Origin: CAUSKK01 sp963532425
GTDB taxonomy: Bacteria > Pseudomonadota > Gammaproteobacteria > Cardiobacteriales > Cardiobacteriaceae
Assembly: GCA_963532425.1 (NCBI GenBank)
Contig: CAUSKK010000002.1
Location: 62,001-126,000, forward strand
Length of the DNA stretch: 64,000 bases
Direction of reading: 5' to 3'
Both the position numbers and the translations under genes were made by a program. Positions within the stretch are counted from its first letter, which is position 1. The number at the start of each line of letters is the position of its first letter. This document shows positions 1 to 7,603 of the stretch, piece after piece. The notes beneath the pieces are model-generated. The model worked only from the letters and a program-made list of their open reading frames with translations. It searched no databases and was not told where the DNA came from.

Positions 1-1
1 G

Positions 2-181
2 CTCAGCAATACGCTGCTCTTTGAGGTGCAGAACATTAAATATTTCGACGACCGCGACGATGTGGAGGTGCTGCTCTTCGCCTCGGACGGCCACCGCCGC
101 CGCAAGGGCGTGGCCTTTATGTTCAAGATGCGGCCGGTGGGGGCGGAGTGGAAGTTGGACATTTCTAATTACGCTCGTTGA
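2..181 (+). CDS. C-terminal end of an unidentified protein (5' end outside window)
   Basis: An open frame enters from the left edge and ends at a TGA at 179-181, giving the last 59 residues of a protein. The visible part is charged and alternates hydrophobic and polar residues (for example KYFDDRDDVEVLLFASDG), ending in SNYAR, as in a small beta-rich domain. I do not recognise the family. The last 16 bases are also the first part of a tandem hairpin repeat, so the C-terminus seems to be written in repeat DNA. The frame and codon use look coding; the function is unknown. Confidence 0.6.
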   Translation, partial: LSNTLLFEVQNIKYFDDRDDVEVLLFASDGHRRRKGVAFMFKMRPVGAEWKLDISNYAR

Positions 182-282
182 GCGTAATCAGATGCTCCGC
201 ATGCTAACTATGCTCGTTGAGCCTAGTTAGATGCTGCGCGTTCTAATTACGCTCGTTGAGCCTAATCAGATGCTCCGCCAGC
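166..282. repeat. Three tandem 39-bp imperfect repeats, each a hairpin
   Basis: Units run 166-204, 205-243 and 244-282, each exactly 39 bp. Each contains a near-palindrome around GCTC-GTT-GAGC. Unit 1 has a perfect 9-bp stem (ATTACGCTC/GAGCGTAAT) with a GTT loop. Unit 2 keeps the outer stem by changing both arms (AACTA/TAGTT). Unit 3 returns to ATTA/TAAT. The paired changes suggest the fold matters. The first unit overlaps the stop codon of the preceding gene, so the array could act as a transcript 3' end structure. There is no T-run, so it is not a classical intrinsic terminator. Confidence 0.75.
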
Positions 283-1940
283 TAATGGGCCCGTTGCCTC
301 TCGGCAGACGCCGCCGGCCCGGTCGAGATAACAAGCGCTTCTCCATAGGGGGAGCGCTTCTTTATTTGCCGCTGGGACTGGCTAGCGGCGGAAATAGGGG
401 AGCGCTTCGTTCCCAGGAATCGCTTTTTTATGAAGCGCTTCGGTCATTGGCCCGCCGAGGGAAGCGCTTCTAACAGCTTCGTCAGGACGAAGCGCTTCAG
501 CTGTCGCCAACTCTAACCACCCCGGCCCAAACGTCGTTCCAGACCGAAGCGCTTCGTTAGAAAGGCAACGACCCGGGAATAATCCAAACGACAGCCAAAG
601 GGGGAAGCGCTTCGACCCCGGCCCTAAGGGGGAAGCGCTTCGTCTTCGCTGACCGTTTAAAAGAGGAAGCGCTTCGTTCTCGAGAAAGGCAGAACACCAA
701 AACGCTTTAATTCCACCAGCCTGATTTCCTAGCGGCCGCCGGGGAAGCGCTTCTAACAGCTTCGTCAGGACGAAGCGCTTCAGCTGTCGCCGACTCTAAC
801 CACCCCAGCCCAAACATTGTTCCAGACCGAAGTGCTTCGGTAGGAAGGCAACGACCCGGGAATAATCCAAACGACAGCCAAAGGGGGAAGCGCTTCGACC
901 CCGGCCCTAGGGGGGAAGCGCTTCGTTCTCAGGAGCAGAGGACTGGAAAGAAGGAAGCGCTTCGACGCCACCGGCCGTTCAAAAGGGGGAGAGCGCTTCC
1001 CTTTTTAGAACCACCGAGGCGCTTTAGTGCTGCGAGGCTGGAAGCTCGATTTTCAACGAAGCGCTTCAGTCCTACCCCGGCCCAGGGGGAGCGCTTCGAC
1101 CTGTTGTTTCAGAACGAAGCGCTTCGTTCCCAGCTCCGGCACGCCAAAGGAAGCGCTTCGGTCTTAAAGAACAGAGAACGGCGTAGCAGAAAGAGAGCGC
1201 CGCAACTTTGGCGACAATTCAAGAGGAAGCGCTTCGGTTGGGGCCAATTGGATTTCAACGAATCCGGCGAAGCGCTTCGTTTGTAGAAGGTAGGAAAGAG
1301 CGAAGCGCTTCCTTACGTCGGTTTAGATAAAAACAGCGGGCCGAGGTGCTCCCTCTGAACGAAGCGCTTCGACCCCGGCCGCGTGGCTTTCAAAAGGGGA
1401 GCGCTTCAGTCCCTACCCAGCCCGGAGGAGGAAGCGCTTCGGCCTGCTGGAATAAGTGAAGCGCTTCCACTCAGAAACTCGCCAACACCGAAGCGCTTCG
1501 GCCTTACCTCAGCCCGGAGGAAGCGCTTCTCGCTGGAAGAACAGATTTCCCGATGGTCAAAAAGGGAGCGCTTCGGCCGGAGGGAGCAGTTTGATTCCGC
1601 CAGTCTGATTCCCTGGCTGCTGGAAGGAGAGCGCTTCGACTTTAGCGACAGTTCCGGGGGAAGCGCTTCGGCCGGAATGGAACGACCGGAAATAATCCAA
1701 ACGGCCACCGAGGGAAGCGCTTCGGTTTGACCAATTGGATTTCAACAAATCCGGCGAAGCGCTTCGGTCTATTGCTCCAGAACGAAGCGCTTCGGTCTCA
1801 AAGAACAGAAAACGGCGCCGAGGGAAGCGCTTCGGCCTGTTGTTCCAGAGCGAAGCGCTTCGGGTGGAATAAGAGGAGCGCTTGGGGGTGCCTGGGGCCA
1901 TCACTTCCGCTAGGCTAGGGACTTTTTCGGAGGTTTTCCC
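283..1940. repeat. Large non-coding tract of GAAGCGCTTC palindromes
   Basis: From about 310 to 1870 the decamer GAAGCGCTTC occurs about 29 times exactly, with a further ten or so one-base variants such as GAGCGCTTC. Spacing is irregular (about 20-90 bp), which rules out a CRISPR. Spacers come from recurring families: GGAATAATCCAAAC follows at three places (577, 860, 1687), and a spacer beginning ATTGGATTTCAAC is found near 1247 and 1733. The usual polarity is a G-run on the left and CGGT or CGAC on the right. Open frames across the tract exist in several registers at once because the palindrome has no stop in any frame; I do not regard them as genes. Confidence 0.85.
461..926. repeat. Direct duplication of about 183 bp within the tract
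   Basis: Bases 461-643 and 744-926 align at a constant offset of 283 with no gap and only about ten substitutions. Each copy holds five palindrome positions; one of the five is mutated to GAAGTGCTTC in the second copy. The duplication shows that the tract grows by copying multi-element blocks as well as single units. Confidence 0.8.
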
Positions 1941-3191
1941 ATGACCCCACGTCCCCCCCGCCGCAGTGCGCGTCGGCTGCCGGTGCAGCAGGCCAGCAAA
2001 CCCAGCGCCCGCCTGCGTCTGCGCCTGCTTCGCCTCGGTGCCTGGAGCCTGACCAAGCGCTTCCTCGGCAAAGTCCTGCTGTCGCTGCTGCTCAGTGGGC
2101 TGGTGCTGGCGGCCTTCCTCGTCCAGAACGCCGACCGGCTGCCGTTCCTGAGCGACTATCTCATCGGCCCGCCCGACCTTATCCACCCCCAGGAGCAAAT
2201 CGCCCAGCTCATCGCCGAGGAACGCTACGCCGAGGCCGCCGCCCAGCTCCGTTTTTTCCAGCGCTTCGACCATCTCAGCAACGACCCGCAGCTGCGCACG
2301 TTGCAGGCCGAGGTGGAGAACGAACGCAGCCGCTGGCTCTACAACGGTAAAAAATTCATGGAGGGCCTCATTGACGGCCGCAGCGACGAAACCATCGGCC
2401 AGACCACGGCGCTGGTGTCGGATTTTCTCGTTATCGGCGACGTGCGCGATTTGGCCCAGCAGGGTTGGAAGGCCTGGAACGATGAGGAGGTGGATAAAAT
2501 CGTCGTGGCCCTGTCGTCGCTGGGGGTGGTGGCCACCGGCGCCCAGGTGGCCAGCGCGGTGGGAAGCGCTTCCTCCGGCGGGGCCGCCGCGCCCGCCCTG
2601 GCCGGCAGCACCTCGGCGAAGAGTGCCATCGTGCTGCTGAAAACGGCGCGCAAGCTCGGCAAACTGCCGCCCTGGCTGCTGAAAAATCTACAGGACAATG
2701 TGAAGAAACCGGAACGGCTGAAAGCCCTGCTGGCCCAGGTGCAGCAGCTGAGCCAGCACCGGGGCGGTCTGCAGCTGCTCGCCGCCGCCAAGGACGAGGC
2801 CCATCTCCAGCGCCTCGGCAAATTTGCCGCCCGCTACGGCGACGAGGCCGGGCTGATGCACCAGATTTACGGGGACGCCATCGTCGGCGTCGCCGCCAGC
2901 AGCACCAATGCCCACGCCCTGAAGCAGGCCATGGCCCGGGGGCCCGAGGGCGTCGCCACCCTGGGGGCCATCGGCGAGAAGCGCTTCGCCAGGCTGCTGC
3001 AGCAGGAACGCAAGGCCGCCGCCGCTGCCAAGGCCGGCCAGGAGGGTGGCCGGCTGGCCCGGTTTACCTCGCGGCTGGCCAAGGGGGCGAAGAAGGTGCT
3101 GGCCTGGTTTAACCTGCAGTGGACGGCCTTTCTAGCCCTGCTGGGCAATCTCTACATCTGGCTGGCGCCGAAAAAACGGCTATTACGATAA
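1941..3191 (+). CDS. Hypothetical inner-membrane protein, 416 aa
   Basis: The start at 1941 follows a clear GGAGG. The N-terminus is strongly basic (residues 1-40, many Arg), followed by one membrane helix around residues 45-62. The rest is mainly helical and Ala/Leu/Lys-rich, with a Gly-rich stretch near 195-235 (VATGAQVASA) that may be a second, weaker membrane-inserting segment, and a final hydrophobic segment near 390-408 before a basic tail. This fits a protein anchored in the inner membrane with a periplasmic domain. I do not recognise a family. Two palindrome copies are read in frame, as Ser-Ala-Ser near residue 211 and Lys-Arg-Phe near 344. It is probably transcribed alone; the L36 gene starts about 110 bp downstream. 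Confidence 0.8.
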   Translation: MTPRPPRRSARRLPVQQASKPSARLRLRLLRLGAWSLTKRFLGKVLLSLLLSGLVLAAFLVQNADRLPFLSDYLIGPPDLIHPQEQIAQLIAEERYAEAAAQLRFFQRFDHLSNDPQLRTLQAEVENERSRWLYNGKKFMEGLIDGRSDETIGQTTALVSDFLVIGDVRDLAQQGWKAWNDEEVDKIVVALSSLGVVATGAQVASAVGSASSGGAAAPALAGSTSAKSAIVLLKTARKLGKLPPWLLKNLQDNVKKPERLKALLAQVQQLSQHRGGLQLLAAAKDEAHLQRLGKFAARYGDEAGLMHQIYGDAIVGVAASSTNAHALKQAMARGPEGVATLGAIGEKRFARLLQQERKAAAAAKAGQEGGRLARFTSRLAKGAKKVLAWFNLQWTAFLALLGNLYIWLAPKKRLLR

Positions 3192-3299
3192 TTTAATCCG
3201 GCCCTTGGCTTCATTTTTCCGTTATCTACTAACATAATAGGTCCCGAGGCCCGACCCGTCGGTGCCTTAAATTCTTGTCTATCCACTGGAGTAAAGCCT

Positions 3300-3425
3300 A
3301 TGAAAGTAGTCTCATCACTGAAAAGCGCCAAGGGCCGCAGCCGCGATTGCCAAATCGTGCGCCGGCGCGGCAAAATCTTCGTCATTAGCAAGAAGAATCC
3401 ACGTTTTAAAGCCCGCATGCGCTAG
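3300..3425 (+). CDS. Ribosomal protein bL36, zinc-independent (YkgO-like) form
   Basis: A 41-residue ORF starts at 3300 with GGAG just upstream and reads MKVVSSLKSAKGR then RDCQIVRRRGKIFVIS, ending NPRFKARMR. This is the large-subunit protein L36. Standard L36 has a C-C-C-H zinc site; this copy keeps one Cys (residue 17) and matches the paralogue class (E. coli YkgO) with MKVLNSLRTAK and NPRFKA signatures. In other gammaproteobacteria this form is made under zinc limitation and controlled by Zur. I see no convincing Zur operator in the 110 bp upstream, so that regulation is inference only. A terminator follows at 3453. Confidence 0.88.
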   Translation: MKVVSSLKSAKGRSRDCQIVRRRGKIFVISKKNPRFKARMR

Positions 3426-3452
3426 CGGCGGGTTGTGTTGTTGAGAATGGGG

Positions 3453-3474
3453 AAGCGCCTGCGGGCGCTTTTCC
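3453..3474 (+). terminator. Intrinsic terminator of the L36 gene
   Basis: AAGCGCC-TGCG-GGCGCTT forms a 7-bp GC-rich stem with a 4-base loop, followed by TTCCATTTT. The left arm is a variant of the GAAGCGC half-palindrome. Confidence 0.8.
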
Positions 3475-3492
3475 ATTTTCAGGGAGGAATAA

Positions 3493-3972
3493 ATGTCAAA
3501 AATCTGGGTTTTCGCCGGCACCTTTGACCCCATCACCCGGGGCCATGAGGCGCTCATTGCCCGGGCCCGGCCCCTCTGCGACCGGCTCATCGTTGCCGTG
3601 GCCGCCCACCCCAATAAGCAAACGCTGCTGGACGGCCCCGAACGGCTGGCGCTGGTGCAACAGGTGCTCGGCCCGACGGTGGAGGCCCGGCTTTTTTCCG
3701 GTCTGCTCGCCCGCTTCTGCCGCGACCAGGGCGCCCGTACGCTGGTGCGCGGCCTGCGCAATCCGGTGGATTTTGCCTATGAGCAGCAGCTGGCCGAGGT
3801 CAATGGCCATCTGGGCATTGAAACGGTTTTTCTCAACGGTCGGGCCACGGAGCTGGTCATCTCGTCGTCGCTGGTTAAAGAGCTGGCGCGGCTTGGCGGC
3901 GATTTTTCTCCTTTCGTCAGCGGGCCGGTGGTGGAAAAAATTAGCCAAAAAATTTTGAATCACTTAGAATAA
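3493..3972 (+). CDS. coaD: Phosphopantetheine adenylyltransferase
   Basis: CoaD transfers AMP from ATP to 4'-phosphopantetheine, giving dephospho-CoA, the penultimate step of coenzyme A synthesis in the cytoplasm. The 159-residue protein has the family length and signatures: GTFDPITRGH at residues 9-18 (nucleotidyltransferase HxGH-type motif), RGLRNPVDFAYE in the middle and ISSSLVKELARLGGD near residue 118. An SD (GGAGG) precedes the ATG. The gene lies alone between two terminator-bounded small genes. The first residues are VFAGTFDP instead of the common YPGTFDP, a mild variation. Confidence 0.95.
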   Translation: MSKIWVFAGTFDPITRGHEALIARARPLCDRLIVAVAAHPNKQTLLDGPERLALVQQVLGPTVEARLFSGLLARFCRDQGARTLVRGLRNPVDFAYEQQLAEVNGHLGIETVFLNGRATELVISSSLVKELARLGGDFSPFVSGPVVEKISQKILNHLE

Positions 3973-4005
3973 GCCTTTCTTTTCTAACATATAAAAGAGG
4001 TTTTT

Positions 4006-4242
4006 ATGAAAAAATTAGTAGCTATCGCTCTGGCAACGGCCCTGGTAGGTTGCGGTTCCAAAGAACCCGCTCCAGCTGCTCCTGCCGTGGATAACGCCCA
4101 GCTGTCGCAAATCCAAGGCGCCCTGGAAGACCTGCGCTCTCAGGTTATGCAAGCCAACGACAATGCTCGTCAGGCTCTGGAAATTGCCCAGCAAAACTCT
4201 GAAAAAATTAACCGTGGCTACCGCCAAGGCCAACGCAAATAA
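4006..4242 (+). CDS. Small murein-lipoprotein-like (Lpp/OprI type) outer-membrane lipoprotein
   Basis: The 78-residue product has a lipoprotein signal peptide ending in the lipobox LVGC (Cys 16), a short Ala/Pro stretch, then about 50 residues with heptad spacing (LSQIQGALEDLRSQV, ARQALEIAQQN), predicted as a coiled coil. It ends in a C-terminal lysine. This is the layout of Braun-type lipoproteins, whose terminal Lys is linked to peptidoglycan. The family match is by architecture, not by residue identity to E. coli Lpp. An AGAGG site precedes the start and a strong terminator follows at once, as expected for an abundant single-gene mRNA. Confidence 0.75.
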   Translation: MKKLVAIALATALVGCGSKEPAPAAPAVDNAQLSQIQGALEDLRSQVMQANDNARQALEIAQQNSEKINRGYRQGQRK

Positions 4243-4265
4243 TTGCGCCGCCTAGCGTAAAAACG

Positions 4266-4301
4266 AAAAATCCCCTTCATTGCGATGGAGGGGATTTTTT
4301 T
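4266..4301 (+). terminator. Strong intrinsic terminator after the lipoprotein gene
   Basis: AAAATCCCCTTCAT and ATGGAGGGGATTTT form a stem of more than a dozen pairs (one G-T pair) with a TGCG loop, followed by a T-run. Confidence 0.92.
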
Positions 4302-4337
4302 ACGTCCCCCATTTTATGAACCCTTGGAGAAAAACCC

Positions 4338-5699
4338 ATGCTGACCCTCATTCTGGCCGCCGGCCAGGGCAAACGAATGCATTCCCAGCGGCCGAAGGTG
4401 CTGCAACCGCTGGCCGGCAAACCGTTGATTTGCCATCTGCTCGACCGCCTCGCGCACTGGCCCGGCCGGCTGGCCCTGGTCTACGGCCACGGCGGCGACC
4501 TGCTCAAGGCCGAACTGGCCCCGCGCTATCCCGACTTGCAGTGGATTGAGCAGGCCGAAGCGCTCGGCACCGGCCACGCCGTCGCCCAGGCCCTGCCGTT
4601 TATCCAGCCCGAGGAAACGGTGCTGGTGCTCTATGGCGATACCACCCAAATTGCCCGCCGTACCCTGGAAGCGCTGCTGGCCCGGGCCGAGCAGAACGAT
4701 TTGACCCTGCTCAGCGCCTGGCTTGCCAACCCCCACGGCTACGGTCGCATTCTGCGCAACGCCAGCGGCCAGATTCAGGCCATCGTCGAGGAACGCGACG
4801 CCACGCCGGAACAGCGCCTGATTCAGGAAATCAACACCGGCGTCCTGGCCGCGCGCGGGGCCGTGCTGCATAAACTGCTGCCCCGGCTCAACAACCATAA
4901 TCCGGCCGGCGAGTTCTATCTCACCGATTTGGTCGCCCTGGCCGGGGCCGAGGGCCTGCGGGTGGAAGCGCTTCCCCTGGAGGACAGCGACGAGATGCAG
5001 GGCGTCAATGACCGGCGCCAGCTGGCCGCCCTGGAGGCCTTTCTGCGCCGGCGCGCGGCCGAAGCGCTGCTGGACCAGGGGGCGACGCTGGTGGACCCGG
5101 CCCGCATCGACGTGCAGGGCCCGCTGACCGTGGGCCGCGATGTCTATCTGGAGCCGAACATTATGTTTAAAGGCCGGAACGTGCTCGGCGACGGCGTGCG
5201 CATTGAGAGCAACTGTGTGCTGGAAAACTGCCACATCGGCGCCGGCACGGTGATTCTCAGCCATTCCCGGCTGGAGGGTGTCCAGGTGGGCACCGACTGC
5301 CACATCGGCCCCTTCGCCCGGCTGCGGCCGCAAACGATTTTGGCCGACGGCGTTAAAGTCGGTAATTTTGTTGAATTAAAAGCCAGCGAAATTAAATCGG
5401 GCACAAAAATTAATCATCTTTCCTATATTGGCGACAGTAATGTTGGCGTTGGCGTTAATATTGGGGCAGGGACCATTACCTGTAATTACGACGGCGCCAA
5501 TAAATTTAAAACCGTCATCGGTGATAACGTCTTTATTGGCTCCAATAGCGCGCTGGTGGCACCCCTAAACATCGGCAGCGATGCCACCGTCGGCGCCGGC
5601 TCGGTAATAAGAAAAGATGTTAAAAATCAATCGCTTGTCCTGACGGTGGGCGAGCGGCGCGAGAAGGAAAACTGGCCCCGGCCCGTGAAAAAGAAATAG
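4338..5699 (+). CDS. glmU: Bifunctional UDP-GlcNAc pyrophosphorylase / GlcN-1-P acetyltransferase
   Basis: GlmU makes UDP-N-acetylglucosamine for peptidoglycan and lipopolysaccharide: the C-terminal domain acetylates glucosamine-1-phosphate and the N-terminal domain couples it to UTP. The 453-residue protein has the full length. The N-terminal LILAAGQGKRMHS is the uridylyltransferase signature; YGDTTQI and EINTGV follow. From about residue 255 it is a left-handed beta-helix of hexapeptide repeats, with NHLSYIGD near 360 holding the catalytic His. One GAAGCGCTTC is read as Glu-Ala-Leu near residue 213. Codon use changes sharply at about 5340: the last third is much richer in A/T-ending codons (GTT, AAT, AAA, ATT) than the first two thirds, which suggests a recombined segment. 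Confidence 0.97.
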   Translation: MLTLILAAGQGKRMHSQRPKVLQPLAGKPLICHLLDRLAHWPGRLALVYGHGGDLLKAELAPRYPDLQWIEQAEALGTGHAVAQALPFIQPEETVLVLYGDTTQIARRTLEALLARAEQNDLTLLSAWLANPHGYGRILRNASGQIQAIVEERDATPEQRLIQEINTGVLAARGAVLHKLLPRLNNHNPAGEFYLTDLVALAGAEGLRVEALPLEDSDEMQGVNDRRQLAALEAFLRRRAAEALLDQGATLVDPARIDVQGPLTVGRDVYLEPNIMFKGRNVLGDGVRIESNCVLENCHIGAGTVILSHSRLEGVQVGTDCHIGPFARLRPQTILADGVKVGNFVELKASEIKSGTKINHLSYIGDSNVGVGVNIGAGTITCNYDGANKFKTVIGDNVFIGSNSALVAPLNIGSDATVGAGSVIRKDVKNQSLVLTVGERREKENWPRPVKKK

Positions 5700-5724
5700 G
5701 CCCCAAAACGGCTTGTTGTAAAAA

Positions 5725-5742
5725 GCCCACAATACTGTGGGC
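5725..5742. other. Perfect 7-bp hairpin downstream of glmU
   Basis: GCCCACA-ATAC-TGTGGGC is a perfect inverted repeat 25 bp after the glmU stop, flanked by A/T-rich DNA with a second weak outer pairing (TGTTG/CAACA). No T-run follows directly, so it may be a 3'-end stabilising hairpin or weak terminator. Confidence 0.5.
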
Positions 5743-5794
5743 AATTAACAACAGGGCCATTTTAAAAAATCTTTTTAAATTAGGAAGTTATGGC

Positions 5795-5823
5795 TTGCAT
5801 TTTGCATTAGCATTGATTATTCT
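5795..5823 (+). promoter_or_regulatory. Probable sigma-70 promoter for the first MepK-like gene
   Basis: TTGCAT and TATTCT are separated by 17 bp, in an A/T-rich stretch about 90 bp before the start at 5911. It is the best match in the gap between glmU and the peptidase gene. Confidence 0.5.
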
Positions 5824-5910
5824 CTGCCCCGTTTTTTAGCCCGGCGCATTGATAAATATAGGAGCGCCGCGAAGCGCTTCGTTTTCAACCAATCTTTATT
5901 GAGGTGAATT

Positions 5911-6543
5911 ATGTCTATTTTCAGTGATGACCATTCGCAGGTAATTAAAACCTTTGAACACAGTGCCGACTGCCCCTGCTGTCAGCACCGCCGCCAGGAG
6001 GCGAGCAATCCGGGGCGCCGCCGCCTGTTCAGCCGGGGTTTCGTCATGGCCACCGCCGGCCTGATTCTACCGCAGCAGTGGGCCCAGGCCGCCACCCGCT
6101 CGGCCCGGGTGCTGCGTCTCCGCAATCCCCACACCGGCGAAATCATCACCAACGCCTACTGGACGCCGGACTATGGCTATGTCTCCGAATCCATCGCTGA
6201 AATTAGTTCCTTCTTCCGCGACTTCCGCCAGGATTTGGTTAAGGAAGTTGACGTTCACCTCCTCAATATCCTGCATTACATCCAAACCAACACCAATAAC
6301 CGCGAACTCGAACTGCTCAGCGGCTACCGTTCGCCCACCACCAATGCCATGCTGCGCAGCAAGAGCAAGAACGTGGGCAAAAACAGCTACCACATGAAGG
6401 CCATGGCGGCGGATATTTCCGTCAAGGGCTACAGCGGCCGCCAGCTCGCCGGCATTGCCCGCCAGCTCCAGGGCGGCGGCATCGGCACCGGCTCAACCTT
6501 CGTCCATGTGGATAGCGCCAACGTGCGCGAGTGGAAATACTAG
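5911..6543 (+). CDS. Tat-exported MepK-like (DUF882/peptidase M15 fold) murein endopeptidase
   Basis: The protein (210 aa) belongs to the YcbK/MepK family, metal-dependent periplasmic enzymes that cut peptidoglycan cross-links. The family signatures are present: LLSGYRSPTTN, then SYHMKAMAADI (His and Asp metal ligands) and FVHVDSANVREW (third His). A twin-arginine signal, RRRLFSRGF, lies at about residues 36-44, followed by a hydrophobic stretch ending in Ala, so export by Tat is likely. Before the signal sits an unusual 30-residue cytoplasmic N-tail with HSADCPCCQH. A close relative starts at 6749. An SD (GAGGT) precedes the ATG, and a terminator follows at 6602, so this copy has its own transcript. 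Confidence 0.85.
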   Translation: MSIFSDDHSQVIKTFEHSADCPCCQHRRQEASNPGRRRLFSRGFVMATAGLILPQQWAQAATRSARVLRLRNPHTGEIITNAYWTPDYGYVSESIAEISSFFRDFRQDLVKEVDVHLLNILHYIQTNTNNRELELLSGYRSPTTNAMLRSKSKNVGKNSYHMKAMAADISVKGYSGRQLAGIARQLQGGGIGTGSTFVHVDSANVREWKY

Positions 6544-6601
6544 AAATTTCCCGGGCTGGCTTCCCACCGGGGGCCGGCCCCTGACCCCGCCAGAATCACC
6601 G

Positions 6602-6627
6602 AAGCGCTTAATTTTAGGCGCTTTTTT
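6602..6627 (+). terminator. Intrinsic terminator after the first MepK-like gene
   Basis: AAGCGC and GCGCTT pair around an A/T-rich loop that can itself pair (TAA/TTA); the right arm runs into a T-tract. The left arm is a GAAGCGCTT half element. Confidence 0.75.
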
Positions 6628-6748
6628 ATTTGGAATGGCTCCGCTCATCGCGCCTAGAACGAGCTAAGATGAACGGAGAACGGTAGCGCTTCCCCGCCGG
6701 GGGAATGGCCCCCGGCCCGCTCCGTCTCACCCCCCAGGAGGTTGCTTT

Positions 6749-7603
6749 ATGTACGCCGAAGAAAATCTCAGTACCGTCATTGATGCCTTTGCCCACAGCG
6801 ACCATTGCCTTTGTGCCGAGTGTCAAAGCGCCCACCGGCCCCTTTCCCGCCGCCAATTCCTCGGCTGGGCCCTGGCCGCCTCCGGGCTGCTGCTGCCGGA
6901 GTCGGTCTTCGCCGCCAGCTCGCGGCCATCAGATAGGAAGAAAACGAAAACCGAGGCCACCCCCCACCGGGCCAGTCTAGGCAAGACTGCGGCCAAGCCA
7001 CCGGGCAAAAAATCCCCGGCCCCGCTGCCGCCGCCCCCGCCGAAGAAGCTGGAACTGCTGTCCATGGAAAAATCCGGCCGGGGGGACAAGGGCAAACGCC
7101 CGGTGGCCTCCAATCCCCACGCCGGCAAAACCGGCCCCCGGGCCACGCCGGTGCTGGCCAAGCGCTCCGGCCGCGACAAGCGCCTGTTCATGAGCAATCC
7201 GCACACCGGCGAGACCTTCCACCTGGTCTACTGGACGCCCAGCGACGGCTACATCAAATCTTCGCTCCAGCAGGCCAGCCGCTTTTTCCGTGATTTCCGC
7301 GCCAACCGGGTGAAATCGGTGGACCCGCGCCTGCTGGACATTCTCTGCCACATTCAACGCCAGGTGGGCGGCCGGCCCATCCAGCTGCTCAGCGGCTACC
7401 GCACCAGGCGCACCAATAAACTGGTCGGTTCCACCGCCGAACAGAGCATGCATCTGGTGGCCAAGGCGGCGGACATTGCCGTCCAGGGCTATAGCGGCCG
7501 GCAGCTGGCGGCCATGGCCCGGCGCATACGGGCCGGGGGCATCGGCACCGGCCGCACCTTTGCCCACATCGACAGCGGCGGAGTGCGCGAATGGCACTAC
7601 TGA
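6749..7603 (+). CDS. Second Tat-exported MepK-like murein endopeptidase, with long linker
   Basis: This 284-residue paralogue of the preceding gene shares the same catalytic core: LLSGYRTRRTN, then a Ser-x-His motif and AKAADIAV, and FAHIDSGGVREWHY at the C-terminus. The Tat signal is LSRRQFLGWAL at about residues 31-41. A basic Pro/Lys-rich linker of about 90 residues lies between signal and core, absent from the shorter paralogue. The cytoplasmic N-tail carries HSDHCLCAEC, aligned with HSADCPCC in the paralogue. GGAGG precedes the start. Its stop overlaps the ampG start by 13 bases, so endopeptidase and muropeptide permease are likely co-transcribed. This suggests a role in wall turnover. 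Confidence 0.83.
   Translation: MYAEENLSTVIDAFAHSDHCLCAECQSAHRPLSRRQFLGWALAASGLLLPESVFAASSRPSDRKKTKTEATPHRASLGKTAAKPPGKKSPAPLPPPPPKKLELLSMEKSGRGDKGKRPVASNPHAGKTGPRATPVLAKRSGRDKRLFMSNPHTGETFHLVYWTPSDGYIKSSLQQASRFFRDFRANRVKSVDPRLLDILCHIQRQVGGRPIQLLSGYRTRRTNKLVGSTAEQSMHLVAKAADIAVQGYSGRQLAAMARRIRAGGIGTGRTFAHIDSGGVREWHY

Noticed and set aside
300..1900. CRISPR array
   Set aside because: Spacing is irregular, the repeated core is only 10 bp and palindromic, spacers recur in families, and no cas genes are present.
283..1940. Operators for a LacI/CcpA-type regulator (the motif resembles a cre core)
   Set aside because: More than a hundred copies in 64 kb, mostly in dense tracts and many inside genes, cannot be specific operators; the cre consensus also has one more base pair in each arm.
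1383..2273. Long overlapping open frames through the palindrome tracts on both strands (also in the tracts at 23.3, 42 and 51 kb)
   Set aside because: The palindrome has no stop in any frame, so open frames arise in several registers; translations are only recurrent EAL, KRF and SAS units without start signals or family resemblance.
3210..3238. Promoter or Zur box for the L36 gene
   Set aside because: TTCATT and CATAAT with 17-bp spacing is a weak match, and no symmetrical Zur-like operator is evident.
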